Below, piece by piece: positions 16,769 to 24,593 of a stretch of 64,000 nt of DNA. Numbering within the stretch: position 1 is the stretch's first letter; each line of letters begins with the position of its first letter. The DNA is from an uncultured Planctomycetaceae bacterium. GTDB taxonomy: Bacteria > Planctomycetota > Planctomycetia > Planctomycetales > Planctomycetaceae. Made by a program: the position numbers and the translations under genes. Location of the stretch: NCBI GenBank assembly GCA_943787265.1, contig CALSLT010000002.1, positions 327,254 through 391,253 on the forward strand, written 5' to 3'. The notes beneath the pieces are model-generated. The model was not told the DNA's origin and made no database searches. It was given only the letters and a program-made list of their open reading frames with translations.

Positions 16769-18046
16769 ATGAATCTGAGACGGAATCTGTTCAACTGCTA
16801 TCTGGTTTTCGTCGTCTGCACATCGGTCGCGAATGTGCATGCTGAGGAGTGGCGTCAGTGGCGCGGGCCTGAGCGAACCGGTGTCATCGCAATCGACAGC
16901 TGGCCTGACACTCTGGCTGCTGGCGAGCTGGATTCCGGCTGGCGACGGAAGCTTGGCCCTGGCTACTCCGGTCCGCTGGTTACTGAGGATCGAGTATATG
17001 TGACCGAAACTCGCGATCAGAAAGACGAAGTCGTTCGCGCCCTGGACCGCACGACTGGCGAGGAAGTGTGGGCGGTCGACTGGGCCGGCTCAATGTCCGT
17101 GCCGTTCTTTGCTGCGGCGAATGGAAGCTGGATCAGGTCGACACCAACTCTCGACGGAGACGATCTGTTCGTCGCCGGAATAAGAGACGTGCTCGTGTGC
17201 CTCAACGCCGACACAGGAGAAGTCAAATGGAAGGTCGACTTTGTGAAGGACACAGGGGCTTCACTGCCGTCCTTTGGTTGCGTGTGCTCACCGCTGGTTG
17301 ATGAAGGTCATGTCTACATGCAGGCCGGCGGTGGCTTCGTCAAACTCGACCGAACTGATGGCAGCATTGTCTGGAAGTCAGTCGGCGACGGCGGCGGAAT
17401 GTTTGGTAGCGCGTTCTCATCGCCAGTGATTGCCACGATTGCCGGCCTCCGACAGGCTGTTGTGCAGACTCGCAAGCAGCTTTGCGGTGTCGACCTGCAA
17501 CGTGGAAAAGTGCTGTGGTCGCAGGACATCGAAGCATTCCGCGGAATGAATATTCTGACGCCGACGGTGATCGGCAACCGGGTTTTTACCAGCAGCTACG
17601 GAGGCGGTAGTTTTTTGTTCGAGGTGACCGGCTCGGCCGATGATGGATTCAAGGCCACGCAGCTCTGGCGGAACAAAGTGCAGGCCTACATGTCATCGCC
17701 CGTTGTCATTGATGGTTTTGTGTATCTGCACTTGCGGAACCAGCGCTTCGCCTGCATCGATCTTGAGACTGGGAATGAGGCGTGGATCACAACTCCGTTC
17801 GGAAAGTACTGGAGTCTGATTGCAACTGGTGACCGAATCCTGGCTCTGGACGAGCGCGGCGAGTTGTTGCTGATTCGCGCGAATCCGGAGAAGTTTGATC
17901 TGATCGACCGCCGCGAAATTTCGTCTAAACCGACATGGGCACACGTCGCCGTGGCTGGTGGCCAGGTCTTCGTTAGGGAACTGGAAGCCATCGCCGTTTT
18001 CAACTGGAAAAAGGCAGCGCCGGCTGTCTCGTCGGCATCAGAATAA
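16769..18046 (+). CDS. Secreted PQQ-type beta-propeller protein
   Basis: This 425-residue protein begins with a signal peptide (LFNCYLVFVVCTSVANVHA) and WRQWRGPERTGVI, then propeller blades ending in motifs such as ALDRTTGEEVWAVDW, VCLNADTGEVKWKVD and ACIDLETGNEAWITTP. It resembles the C-terminal propeller of the protein encoded at 14352-16091 and may be its paralogue without the membrane segment. A GGAG precedes the ATG. The function is unknown; such proteins are extracytoplasmic and may scaffold envelope complexes. Ferrochelatase follows 38 bases later on the same strand. Confidence 0.85.
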   Translation: MNLRRNLFNCYLVFVVCTSVANVHAEEWRQWRGPERTGVIAIDSWPDTLAAGELDSGWRRKLGPGYSGPLVTEDRVYVTETRDQKDEVVRALDRTTGEEVWAVDWAGSMSVPFFAAANGSWIRSTPTLDGDDLFVAGIRDVLVCLNADTGEVKWKVDFVKDTGASLPSFGCVCSPLVDEGHVYMQAGGGFVKLDRTDGSIVWKSVGDGGGMFGSAFSSPVIATIAGLRQAVVQTRKQLCGVDLQRGKVLWSQDIEAFRGMNILTPTVIGNRVFTSSYGGGSFLFEVTGSADDGFKATQLWRNKVQAYMSSPVVIDGFVYLHLRNQRFACIDLETGNEAWITTPFGKYWSLIATGDRILALDERGELLLIRANPEKFDLIDRREISSKPTWAHVAVAGGQVFVRELEAIAVFNWKKAAPAVSSASE

Positions 18047-18084
18047 TTGCTTAATTAAATAAACGTCCGATTGAAACTGAGACC

Positions 18085-19197
18085 ATGACGAGAACTACAG
18101 CCCAGCTGCAGATATCCAATGGTGAGCCCTGCAATGACGCAGCGGCCTACGACGCTATCCTGTTGGTGTCGTTCGGAGGTCCGGAAGGTCCGGACGACGT
18201 GATGCCATTTCTTGAGAACGTGCTGCGAGGTAAGAACGTCCCCCGTGAGCGCATGCTGGAAGTCGCCGAACATTACAAACACTTTGGTGGCGTCAGCCCG
18301 ATCAACGCGCAGTGTCGGGATCTACTTGACGCCTTGCGGCCTGATCTTGTGGAACACGGGATCGACTTGCCTGTCTACTGGGGCAATCGCAATTGGGACC
18401 CGCTGCTCCCGGAGACACTGCGTCAAATGAAGGAAGACGGAATTCGAAGAGCATTGGCCTTCGTGACGTCGTCGTGCAGTTCGTATTCATCCTGTCGGCA
18501 GTACCGCGAGAACATTGCCGATGCTCAGGCAGCAGTTGGTGATGGGGCTCCGGAAGTCGACAAGATTCGCGTCTTCTACAACCACCCAGACTTCATTGAC
18601 GCGAATGCTGTCCGGGTGCATGCGGCGATCGATCAGATTCCCGAGGAGCGTCGGGGGGACCTGCACATTGCATTCACAGCACACAGCATTCCGACGTCCA
18701 TGTCCGATTCGAGCGACTACGTGCAGCAGTTAACTGAAGCTTCGAGACTCGTCGCGAATGCTGTGGGAGTTGCCGAGGACCGGTGGAAGCTGGTTTATCA
18801 AAGCCGCAGCGGCCCGCCACAGATTCCCTGGCTTGAGCCGGACATCAGTGACCACCTCCGAGACATCCGCTCCACCGGCGTCGAAGACATGGTCATCATG
18901 CCAATCGGATTCCTGTCCGATCACATGGAAGTCATGTTCGACCTCGACGAAGAAGCCCGTGAGGTCTGCAACGAGATCCGATTGAATATGGTTCGGGCTG
19001 GGACAGTCGGGACTCACCCTCGCTTCATTACAATGATCCGCAAGCTCATAGAAGAGCGGCTGCGCGGGAATACGCCGGAGTGTGCAGGCCAGTTCGGTCC
19101 GAACCACGATGTCTGTCCACTGGACTGCTGCCCGCGTCCCCAGAGGCAAGTCGGCGCAAGACGGCCCGATTCGAATCGTGATGCAAATAATCGATGA
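18085..19197 (+). CDS. hemH: Ferrochelatase
   Basis: This 370-residue enzyme inserts ferrous iron into a porphyrin in haem synthesis. Hallmarks are LLVSFGGPEGPDDVMPFLEN at the start, the metal-site histidine in FTAHSIPTSM (H200), YQSRSGPP and the catalytic glutamate in FLSDHMEVMFDLD (E282). SSCSSYSSCRQYREN (C131, C137) and the C-terminal cluster C333, C344, C348, C349 recall the Fe-S-binding ferrochelatases of actinobacteria, which act on coproporphyrin III. Whether this enzyme uses protoporphyrin or coproporphyrin, and whether it holds a 2Fe-2S cluster, is inference. The last residues (RRPDSNRDANNR) are probably not conserved. Confidence 0.94.
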   Translation: MTRTTAQLQISNGEPCNDAAAYDAILLVSFGGPEGPDDVMPFLENVLRGKNVPRERMLEVAEHYKHFGGVSPINAQCRDLLDALRPDLVEHGIDLPVYWGNRNWDPLLPETLRQMKEDGIRRALAFVTSSCSSYSSCRQYRENIADAQAAVGDGAPEVDKIRVFYNHPDFIDANAVRVHAAIDQIPEERRGDLHIAFTAHSIPTSMSDSSDYVQQLTEASRLVANAVGVAEDRWKLVYQSRSGPPQIPWLEPDISDHLRDIRSTGVEDMVIMPIGFLSDHMEVMFDLDEEAREVCNEIRLNMVRAGTVGTHPRFITMIRKLIEERLRGNTPECAGQFGPNHDVCPLDCCPRPQRQVGARRPDSNRDANNR

Positions 19198-19260
19198 AGC
19201 TGGATGGGCAGACGCGAGACGCTGGCTACCAACCCGTTGATACGCATTTTGTCCCCTCTC

Positions 19261-19375
19261 GGCAGGAACGGTCCGACTGTGGAAAGACATCCAGGCAGGA
19301 ACGGTCCGACTGTGGAAAGACATCCAGGCAGGAACGGTCCGACTGTGGAAACACATCCAGGCAGAAACGGCCCGG
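19261..19375 (+). repeat. 33-bp tandem repeat, three full copies and a decayed fourth
   Basis: The unit GGCAGGAACGGTCCGACTGT plus 13 more bases recurs at 19261, 19294 and 19327 with only one change among the three. A fourth, diverged unit starts at 19360. The unit is 11 codons long, so it is translated as an 11-residue repeat in open frames on both strands, none of which I regard as a gene. It lies between the ends of the convergent hemH and regulator genes. Confidence 0.9.
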
Positions 19376-19419
19376 GAGGGGATTCTCATCTTGCTCAGGC
19401 AGAGGACAGCAACCGGAAG

Positions 19420-20337
19420 TCAGTGAGAATCGAGTGACGTCGCTTCCGAGGGCGGCGGTGGAGTCGGGTGACTGGGGGCAGGATTGAGTGTTCGGGCAAA
19501 GAGTTCCAAGTCTCGAAGCGACTCGCAGAAAGTCGAGTATTGAATCTGTTTTCGTAAGGATTGATTCAACGCCTGACCGCCAATGGCCAGTGCAGTTCCG
19601 GCCGCGTCAGCAGTCTCAAAAAGTGAATTGACGGCCGTGATAAATGAGGTCTCGTTGGCGATGTATGAGACACTCACCCAGAAAAGACGAGGGCATGTCT
19701 CGCGGATCGACTTGATTAACGTGTCCACCGGAAGATTGGGACCGAGACAAGTTGCCTGCCATCCAACGTTTCGCAGGACAACCTCGCCCATCGTGACTGG
19801 GATTGTGTAAATGTCGTTGTCGAGCGTCGCTCCAAGGGCGATCGGGGCTTCCTGTCTTGTCTTTTCTGTTGTCGTTCGCAGCTCGTGCAGGATTCGCATG
19901 CAGATTTCACAGGCACGCCGCTCCTGATACACGTCTGCCTCGCCACAGGCCCATTCCTCGCCGATCTGATGCATGACCGGAGCGAGCACATCGTCGAAGA
20001 TCGCTGTTACCGTGTGCCCAGCCAAAAGTAGATCGAAGACGACCTGACGTACGACGGTTTCCTCGCCATCGACGAGTGCCGACGAAATCCGCTCACAAGC
20101 CCGGTTAAGTGTCCAGCCGGTTTGACCGACAGCAGCGGGCAGTCCGAGTAGCTCGGGCTCGACGATCTCGTGACCGCTGTCCCGGAGAAACCTGACGACA
20201 GCATCAACTTCCATGCGCCGATGGCCTCCGGCCGTCTTTGTCATGGAAATCAACCCGCGATCACACCAGCGTTTCAGCGTTGATTCGCTGACGCCAATCG
20301 CTCTTGCGACCTGTTTCGGGGAGATCAGTTTCTTCAT
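19420..20337 (-). CDS. MerR-type regulator with B12-binding-like domain
   Basis: This 305-residue protein has a MerR helix-turn-helix at the N-terminus (SPKQVARAIGVSESTLKRWC then KTAGGHRRMEVD), a four-helix cap domain (about 75-155) and a Rossmann-like cobalamin-binding domain (about 165-285), as in the B12-dependent light sensors CarH and LitR. Two signature residues differ. The cap motif W-x9-E-H is WACGEADVYQER (W129, E139, R140), and the lower-ligand motif DxHxxG reads DIYTIP (175-180), with tyrosine in place of histidine. Direct adenosylcobalamin sensing as in CarH is thus doubtful. The start is the ATG at 20337; the TTG two codons earlier is not needed. An SRPBCC gene and a sigma-70 gene stand upstream. 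Confidence 0.82.
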   Translation of the reverse strand: MKKLISPKQVARAIGVSESTLKRWCDRGLISMTKTAGGHRRMEVDAVVRFLRDSGHEIVEPELLGLPAAVGQTGWTLNRACERISSALVDGEETVVRQVVFDLLLAGHTVTAIFDDVLAPVMHQIGEEWACGEADVYQERRACEICMRILHELRTTTEKTRQEAPIALGATLDNDIYTIPVTMGEVVLRNVGWQATCLGPNLPVDTLIKSIRETCPRLFWVSVSYIANETSFITAVNSLFETADAAGTALAIGGQALNQSLRKQIQYSTFCESLRDLELFARTLNPAPSHPTPPPPSEATSLDSH

Positions 20338-20739
20338 GACCAATAGAGCCTGGCAGGGATGATTGGCAGAAAATCTGCCGAGATATCCTTTGACGTTCTT
20401 ATTTCGTCCATCGTAATGATCAGTCGTTAACCTTTGAATTCATTCAAATCGACCATCCACTTGAGAAGCGATCATGCTGCTCGTGAAACTGCCAGCAGCT
20501 CCCATCGTGAACGTGTCGGTCTGTCGTGCTGGGAACGAAAACTTTGTTTTTAAAGAAATCTGGTGGTCACCCAGGCAATCATGTCTAGAAATCTACCAAT
20601 TGAGAGGCTTACGTGAATCGCGGTAGTTATCGAAGCAGCGCTCGGCCCGGCGTTGCTTGATGCTGCCGCGATTCGTTCTGCGCACTTCGCATAAAATCGG
20701 CCGGTGGACGGCTTGAACGATTATCTCTCGTCAGGGCAC
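20338..20739. promoter_or_regulatory. Structured intergenic region upstream of the MerR/B12 gene
   Basis: TTTGAAT (20433-20439) and ATTCAAA (20442-20448) form a perfect inverted repeat with a two-base spacer, a plausible operator about 95 bases before the regulator gene. Further upstream, GAATCGCGGTAG (20615-20626) pairs with CTGCCGCGATTC (20663-20674) with a single wobble; inside it AAGCAGCGC pairs with GCGTTGCTT with one wobble and closes an eight-base loop. No T-run follows on either strand, so it is not a standard terminator. No gene fits the region. Confidence 0.55.
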
Positions 20740-21276
20740 TCACAAGGCGCAAGCGCACTGCTCGCCCTCCCCTTCACGGGAAATCCCTATTTCCCCTTGC
20801 TCGCACTCTCCCTCGCTAACGCCGAGGAGTTCCGGCAGCTGTTCGTGGCGATATCGGAAAATACGCCGTAGGTCGCCTTGAACTAATAGCCGATTCACCA
20901 GTGATCCGCCGGGCACGCGATACACAACTCGGTCCCGGACGAGTGTCCCTCCATCGACTTCCTCAAAAGTGTGCGTGTGAACCCACAGCGAGTAGGGACC
21001 ACGAATCTGGGAGTCCTGGAAGTGGAATGGCGGCTCCCAATCCGTGATCTCCGTCCGCCAGCGGACCGGGAATCCGTGCAGATTGAGCTGATAGTCGATT
21101 AGTCGTCCCGTGTGCATCTCGATCGGTGGTTGTGTCAGCACGCGAAATCGCAGCCACGGCGGAGTCAACTTTTCCAGCTGAAAGGCATCAGCGAACAGTG
21201 CGAACACATCAGGACGTTTTTGTGGCACCCAGATCTGCGTACTGAGTACAAAAGCTCCCGAATTGTTTCTGACCAT
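20740..21276 (-). CDS. SRPBCC-family protein
   Basis: This 178-residue protein belongs to the START/SRPBCC fold group often annotated as polyketide cyclase-like. Motifs include FALFADAFQLEKLTPPWLRF, the IDYQLNLHGFPVRWRTEI strand, WEPPFHFQDSQIRGPY and WVHTHTFEEVDGGTLVRDRV. This subgroup is often found in carotenoid or light-response gene groups beside CarH-like regulators, which fits the regulator downstream on the same strand. Its ligand is unknown. The C-terminal 20 residues (EGECEQGEIGISREGEGEQC) are acidic and look unconserved. It diverges from the sigma-70 gene with about 95 bases between the starts, so both promoters share that gap. Confidence 0.8.
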   Translation of the reverse strand: MVRNNSGAFVLSTQIWVPQKRPDVFALFADAFQLEKLTPPWLRFRVLTQPPIEMHTGRLIDYQLNLHGFPVRWRTEITDWEPPFHFQDSQIRGPYSLWVHTHTFEEVDGGTLVRDRVVYRVPGGSLVNRLLVQGDLRRIFRYRHEQLPELLGVSEGECEQGEIGISREGEGEQCACAL

Positions 21277-21372
21277 ATCATCGAATCCTGATTAGGTGGA
21301 CGATTTGAATGTTTTATGTGTTGCTGGACGTGTCGTTTAGCGGATATTCTTACGGCACAGGAGTGCCGGACA

Positions 21373-22332
21373 ATGACTGTTTTGCCAGATTTCATAAGGA
21401 CGGACCAAATGGCGACTGCAACAGCTCAAATTCGAGACAGTAAAAATGAGACCACGGTCGGTATGCCGGATCGACCGATCGACTTCATTCCCAACGTTGA
21501 CTTTGACGACACGCTCGAATCTGACTTTGACGACATCGAATTCGATCTCTACGCGGAAGAAGCACAAGCGCCGGGATCGCTCGACCCGAATCGCGTTGAA
21601 GCGTCGCTCCTTGCACCTTTGCAGGAGAGCCGCCTGCTGACATTTGAAGGTGAGCAACTTCTGTTCAAGCAGCTGAACTTCCTGAGGTTCCGGGCGAGTG
21701 CCATTCAGGCGACTCTCAATCCGAAGCGACCGGCGAAGAAGAAGGTCCGAGAGATGGAACGGCTTCTTGTTGAGGCTGAGGCGGCTCGCGAAGAGCTGGC
21801 CAAAGCCAACCTTCGTCTCGTCGCATCCATCGCGGGCAAGCTGTCGATCTCCAGTGAGGAGTTCGATGAGTTCGTCGCCGAAGGTAACGGAATCCTGATC
21901 TACGCGATTGATAAGTTTGACTACTCACGAGGATACCGCTTCAGCACCTATGTGACACATGCCGTGCAGAGGCATCTGTACCGGGTGATTGATCGCCGCC
22001 GCAAACGCGCCCAGCGCGAACACGCCTGTCAGGCCGAAGTAATGGCTCAGGAACCGATGATCGAAACTGATCCGACTGAATTGATTGAGGACGAGATCAA
22101 AATTGCTGCTGCTGCCGTGATCGCGAAACTCGAAGACACACTCGACGAGCGCGAGCAGTTTATCGTCCGAGGTCGGTTCGGACTGGACGGCTCGGGTGAG
22201 AGCCTGACGTTTCGCGAGCTTGGAGAACAACTCGGACTCAGCAAGGAGAGAGTCCGTCAATTGCTTCAACGAAGCCTGGAAAAACTCGGCGAAGTCGCCA
22301 AACCTTTTGAATCCATCTTTGCTTCTACCTAA
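21373..22332 (+). CDS. Sigma-70 family factor (RpoD-like regions 2-4)
   Basis: The protein has 319 residues. After an acidic N-terminus (FDDTLESDFDDIEFDLYAEE) come region 2 (EFDEFVAEGNGILIYAIDKF then DYSRGYRFSTYVTHAVQRHL), a short region 3, and region 4 with LTFRELGEQLGLSKERVRQL. The architecture is that of a group 2 or 3 sigma factor, larger than the ECF factors elsewhere in the window. The ATG at 21373 is preceded by AGGAG nine bases upstream; a second ATG at 21409 is possible. The divergent SRPBCC gene and the MerR/B12 regulator suggest a shared regulon, as with LitR/LitS in actinobacteria, but that is inference from position. Confidence 0.85.
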   Translation: MTVLPDFIRTDQMATATAQIRDSKNETTVGMPDRPIDFIPNVDFDDTLESDFDDIEFDLYAEEAQAPGSLDPNRVEASLLAPLQESRLLTFEGEQLLFKQLNFLRFRASAIQATLNPKRPAKKKVREMERLLVEAEAAREELAKANLRLVASIAGKLSISSEEFDEFVAEGNGILIYAIDKFDYSRGYRFSTYVTHAVQRHLYRVIDRRRKRAQREHACQAEVMAQEPMIETDPTELIEDEIKIAAAAVIAKLEDTLDEREQFIVRGRFGLDGSGESLTFRELGEQLGLSKERVRQLLQRSLEKLGEVAKPFESIFAST

Positions 22333-22404
22333 TCGTGTCTACAAAACAGTTATCGCGAGTCACATCGATCGACTCCGACCTGCTATGACTCGGAGACACG
22401 AAGG

Positions 22405-22686
22405 ATGATGACCGCCACAATCGCCCTGCCGGAACTGGTTGCCGATCGGGAATCAACGCGATTCTTTGCTGTGTCCGGAGCTTCCGAGCTGTTTGGACCA
22501 GCACTGACCGCGAGCCACTCACCCGTTATGAGAGTCACGCGGAACACGCTGGCCGTGTCGAGCAATGACGTGATCCGGAGTCCCAATAGTGGAGTCATGA
22601 ATCCCACTCAACTTGAAGCGTCCGGTTATCGTTCCCTTCAGCCCAATCTGGCACACGCTCTTGAGACAGAGCTTAATGCCAGGTGA
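22405..22686 (+). CDS. Small hypothetical protein
   Basis: This 93-residue protein has no recognised motif (LPELVADRESTRFFAVSGAS near the start, NPTQLEASGYRSLQPNLAH near the end). GGAG lies nine bases before the ATG, and the gene sits 54 bases before the next gene on the same strand, which supports co-transcription. It has no signal peptide or membrane segment. It may be a genuine lineage-specific protein or a chance frame. Confidence 0.45.
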   Translation: MMTATIALPELVADRESTRFFAVSGASELFGPALTASHSPVMRVTRNTLAVSSNDVIRSPNSGVMNPTQLEASGYRSLQPNLAHALETELNAR

Positions 22687-22740
22687 CAATCCCTGCCGTG
22701 TATTCAAGACGCTTAACGGGACACGCTCAAGGAGACGGCC

Positions 22741-23712
22741 ATGAACAGCAATCTGAAACCACGTCCGTGGATGCGGACCGTTCTGCTCGCGGCCGGCGTT
22801 TACAACCTTGTGTGGGGTGCATTCACGGTTCTGGCGCCGCAGACATCGCTGAATCTGATGGGACTGCAATCTGCGGCCCCGGTTGAACAACTCTGGCAAT
22901 GCATCGGCATGATCGTTGGCGTGTATGGCATCGGGTATCTGATCGCTTCCCGAGACGCTTACCGTCACTGGCCAATCACGCTTGTCGGATTCCTTGGCAA
23001 AGTGTTCGGCCCCATCGGATTCGTGTTTTCGATCAACGCGGGGACGCTGCCAACCAGTGTCGGCTGGACGATCATCACCAACGACCTCATCTGGTGGTTT
23101 CCCTTCGCAGCCATCCTGTGGGGCGCGATTCGCTACCATCAGAGTTTGAACACGGCATACGACACGCCAGAGGCCGACGACCCGCTCAGCGAACTCCGGA
23201 CGAATCAGGGAAGCATCCTCGATGAACTTGCCAACCGGCAGCCGCAACTGGTGATGTTTCTCCGACATGCGGGATGCACCTTCTGCCGCGAAGCCCTCGC
23301 CGACCTGTCACGGCAGCGAGCCGACATCGAAGCATCAGGCTGCGGCATCGTCCTTGTGCACATGGGAGAAAACGATCGCGACGCGTCCTTTTTCGAAAAG
23401 TATTCGATGGGCGACGTTCCACGGATCGCTGACCCACATTGTCGACTGTACCGCCTGTTCGGACTCGACCTTGGTTCGTTTACCGAACTGCTTGGTCCAC
23501 GCGTCTGGCTCCGAGGTTTCATTGCGGCTGTCCTCAATGGTCACGGAGTCGGCCGTCTGCAAGGCAACGGCTTCCAGATGCCCGGCGCCTACATTTATCA
23601 CTGTGGCCAGATCCACGGCGGCTTCCAGCACTCTCAGGCCTCCGATCGACCGGATTACGTGGAACTAGCCGAACGCTTCGGCGAGTCGCCAGTCGCGACC
23701 GCCATCGTGTAA
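22741..23712 (+). CDS. Membrane protein fused to thioredoxin-like redoxin domain
   Basis: The protein has 323 residues. The N-terminal 135 residues form about four transmembrane helices (TVLLAAGVYNLVWGAFTVLA, LIASRDAYRHWPITLVGFLG, FPFAAILWGAI). The C-terminal domain (about 155-310) is a peroxiredoxin-like domain of the AhpC/TSA-2 or SelL-related type with a redox pair CTFC (C179, C182), followed by VLVHMGENDRDASFFEKYS and IADPHCRLYRLFGLDLGS. SelL proteins have selenocysteines at the CxxC positions; here both are ordinary TGC codons. The fusion suggests a membrane-held thiol oxidoreductase facing the cytoplasm. GGAG precedes the ATG. Confidence 0.8.
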   Translation: MNSNLKPRPWMRTVLLAAGVYNLVWGAFTVLAPQTSLNLMGLQSAAPVEQLWQCIGMIVGVYGIGYLIASRDAYRHWPITLVGFLGKVFGPIGFVFSINAGTLPTSVGWTIITNDLIWWFPFAAILWGAIRYHQSLNTAYDTPEADDPLSELRTNQGSILDELANRQPQLVMFLRHAGCTFCREALADLSRQRADIEASGCGIVLVHMGENDRDASFFEKYSMGDVPRIADPHCRLYRLFGLDLGSFTELLGPRVWLRGFIAAVLNGHGVGRLQGNGFQMPGAYIYHCGQIHGGFQHSQASDRPDYVELAERFGESPVATAIV

Positions 23713-23858
23713 TTATCGAAACTATCTCTACACTTGCGGCCAGCCTGAAAAAACACCTGGCTCGATCACCTCGCCCGGATAAACTTGCGAGCAGCGGAAT
23801 GTGCAGCTGGCGACCAACGCGATGCTGCCAGCAGGATAAGATGTAGTGACCGGTCACG

Positions 23859-24467
23859 ATGAATGAAACGTCCCTCAGCCTGTTGAGCCGCCTGCGTTCA
23901 CCTGATTCGGACGATTGGAATCAGCTTGTGGAAATCTATACGCCGTTGCTGAGGCTGTGGTTGCGGAAATACGACGTGCAGAACAGCGACACCGATGATC
24001 TTCTTCAGGAAGTTCTACTGGCGGTGTCGAATGATGTCCGCAAGTTTCAGCATGGAGGGCAGCCCGGCGCGTTTCGTGGCTGGATGCGGGCGATTCTTGT
24101 CAATCGATTGAGGAAGTTCTGGCGAGCGCGAGACCGCCGCCCAGGGGCGCGAGCCGACTCCGACCTCGACGCCAGACTGGCCCAGTTGGACGACCCGGCA
24201 AGCGAGATGAGTCGCATTTGGGATCGTGACCACGACCAGTACGTGCTGCGGCAACTGCTGACGCTCGCCGAGCCTCACTTCGAGTCCGCTACCTGGTCGG
24301 CGTTTTGTCGCGTGGCGCTGGATGGGGCAAAGCCAGAACTCGTTGCCGAGGAACTGGGAATTTCCCGGAATGCTGTCGTTATTGCTAAGTGTCGTGTTCT
24401 GAACAGGTTGCGTCAGGAATCTGATGGGCTGATCGAGTCTGCTTCTGGTTTTTTCGCAAAGAGCTGA
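23859..24467 (+). CDS. ECF-type sigma factor paired with zinc-finger kinase
   Basis: This 202-residue factor has region 2 (WNQLVEIYTPLLRLWLRKYD and DTDDLLQEVLLAVSND, then FRGWMRAILVNRLRKFWRAR) and region 4 (PELVAEELGISRNAVVIAKC). It belongs to the planctomycete ECF type that stands before Ser/Thr kinases. The kinase starts 126 bases downstream. It is clearly paralogous to the factor at 63012-63602: both share YTPLLR, DDLxQEVLL and RGWxRxIL-type motifs. The target promoters are unknown. Confidence 0.9.
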   Translation: MNETSLSLLSRLRSPDSDDWNQLVEIYTPLLRLWLRKYDVQNSDTDDLLQEVLLAVSNDVRKFQHGGQPGAFRGWMRAILVNRLRKFWRARDRRPGARADSDLDARLAQLDDPASEMSRIWDRDHDQYVLRQLLTLAEPHFESATWSAFCRVALDGAKPELVAEELGISRNAVVIAKCRVLNRLRQESDGLIESASGFFAKS

Positions 24468-24593
24468 AATACCTCGCGGCGATCGGGTCTTGGTACTTGG
24501 CGGCGTTTGATGCAAACCGCATGAGTCGAGTGACGAGCGCCGCGACTAAGGACGACCACGTACCTCTGATCAGAAGACTTCAAGAGTCATCCC

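Noticed and set aside
19261..19375. CRISPR-like array
   Set aside because: The 33-bp units are directly adjacent with no spacers, and no cas genes are present.
18730..19389. A 219-codon minus-strand frame whose N-terminus is made of 11-residue repeats
   Set aside because: The repeats are the translated 33-bp minisatellite and the remainder is antisense to hemH.
22741..23712. Second selenoprotein (SelL-like)
   Set aside because: Both redox positions are encoded by ordinary cysteine codons and there is no in-frame TGA.
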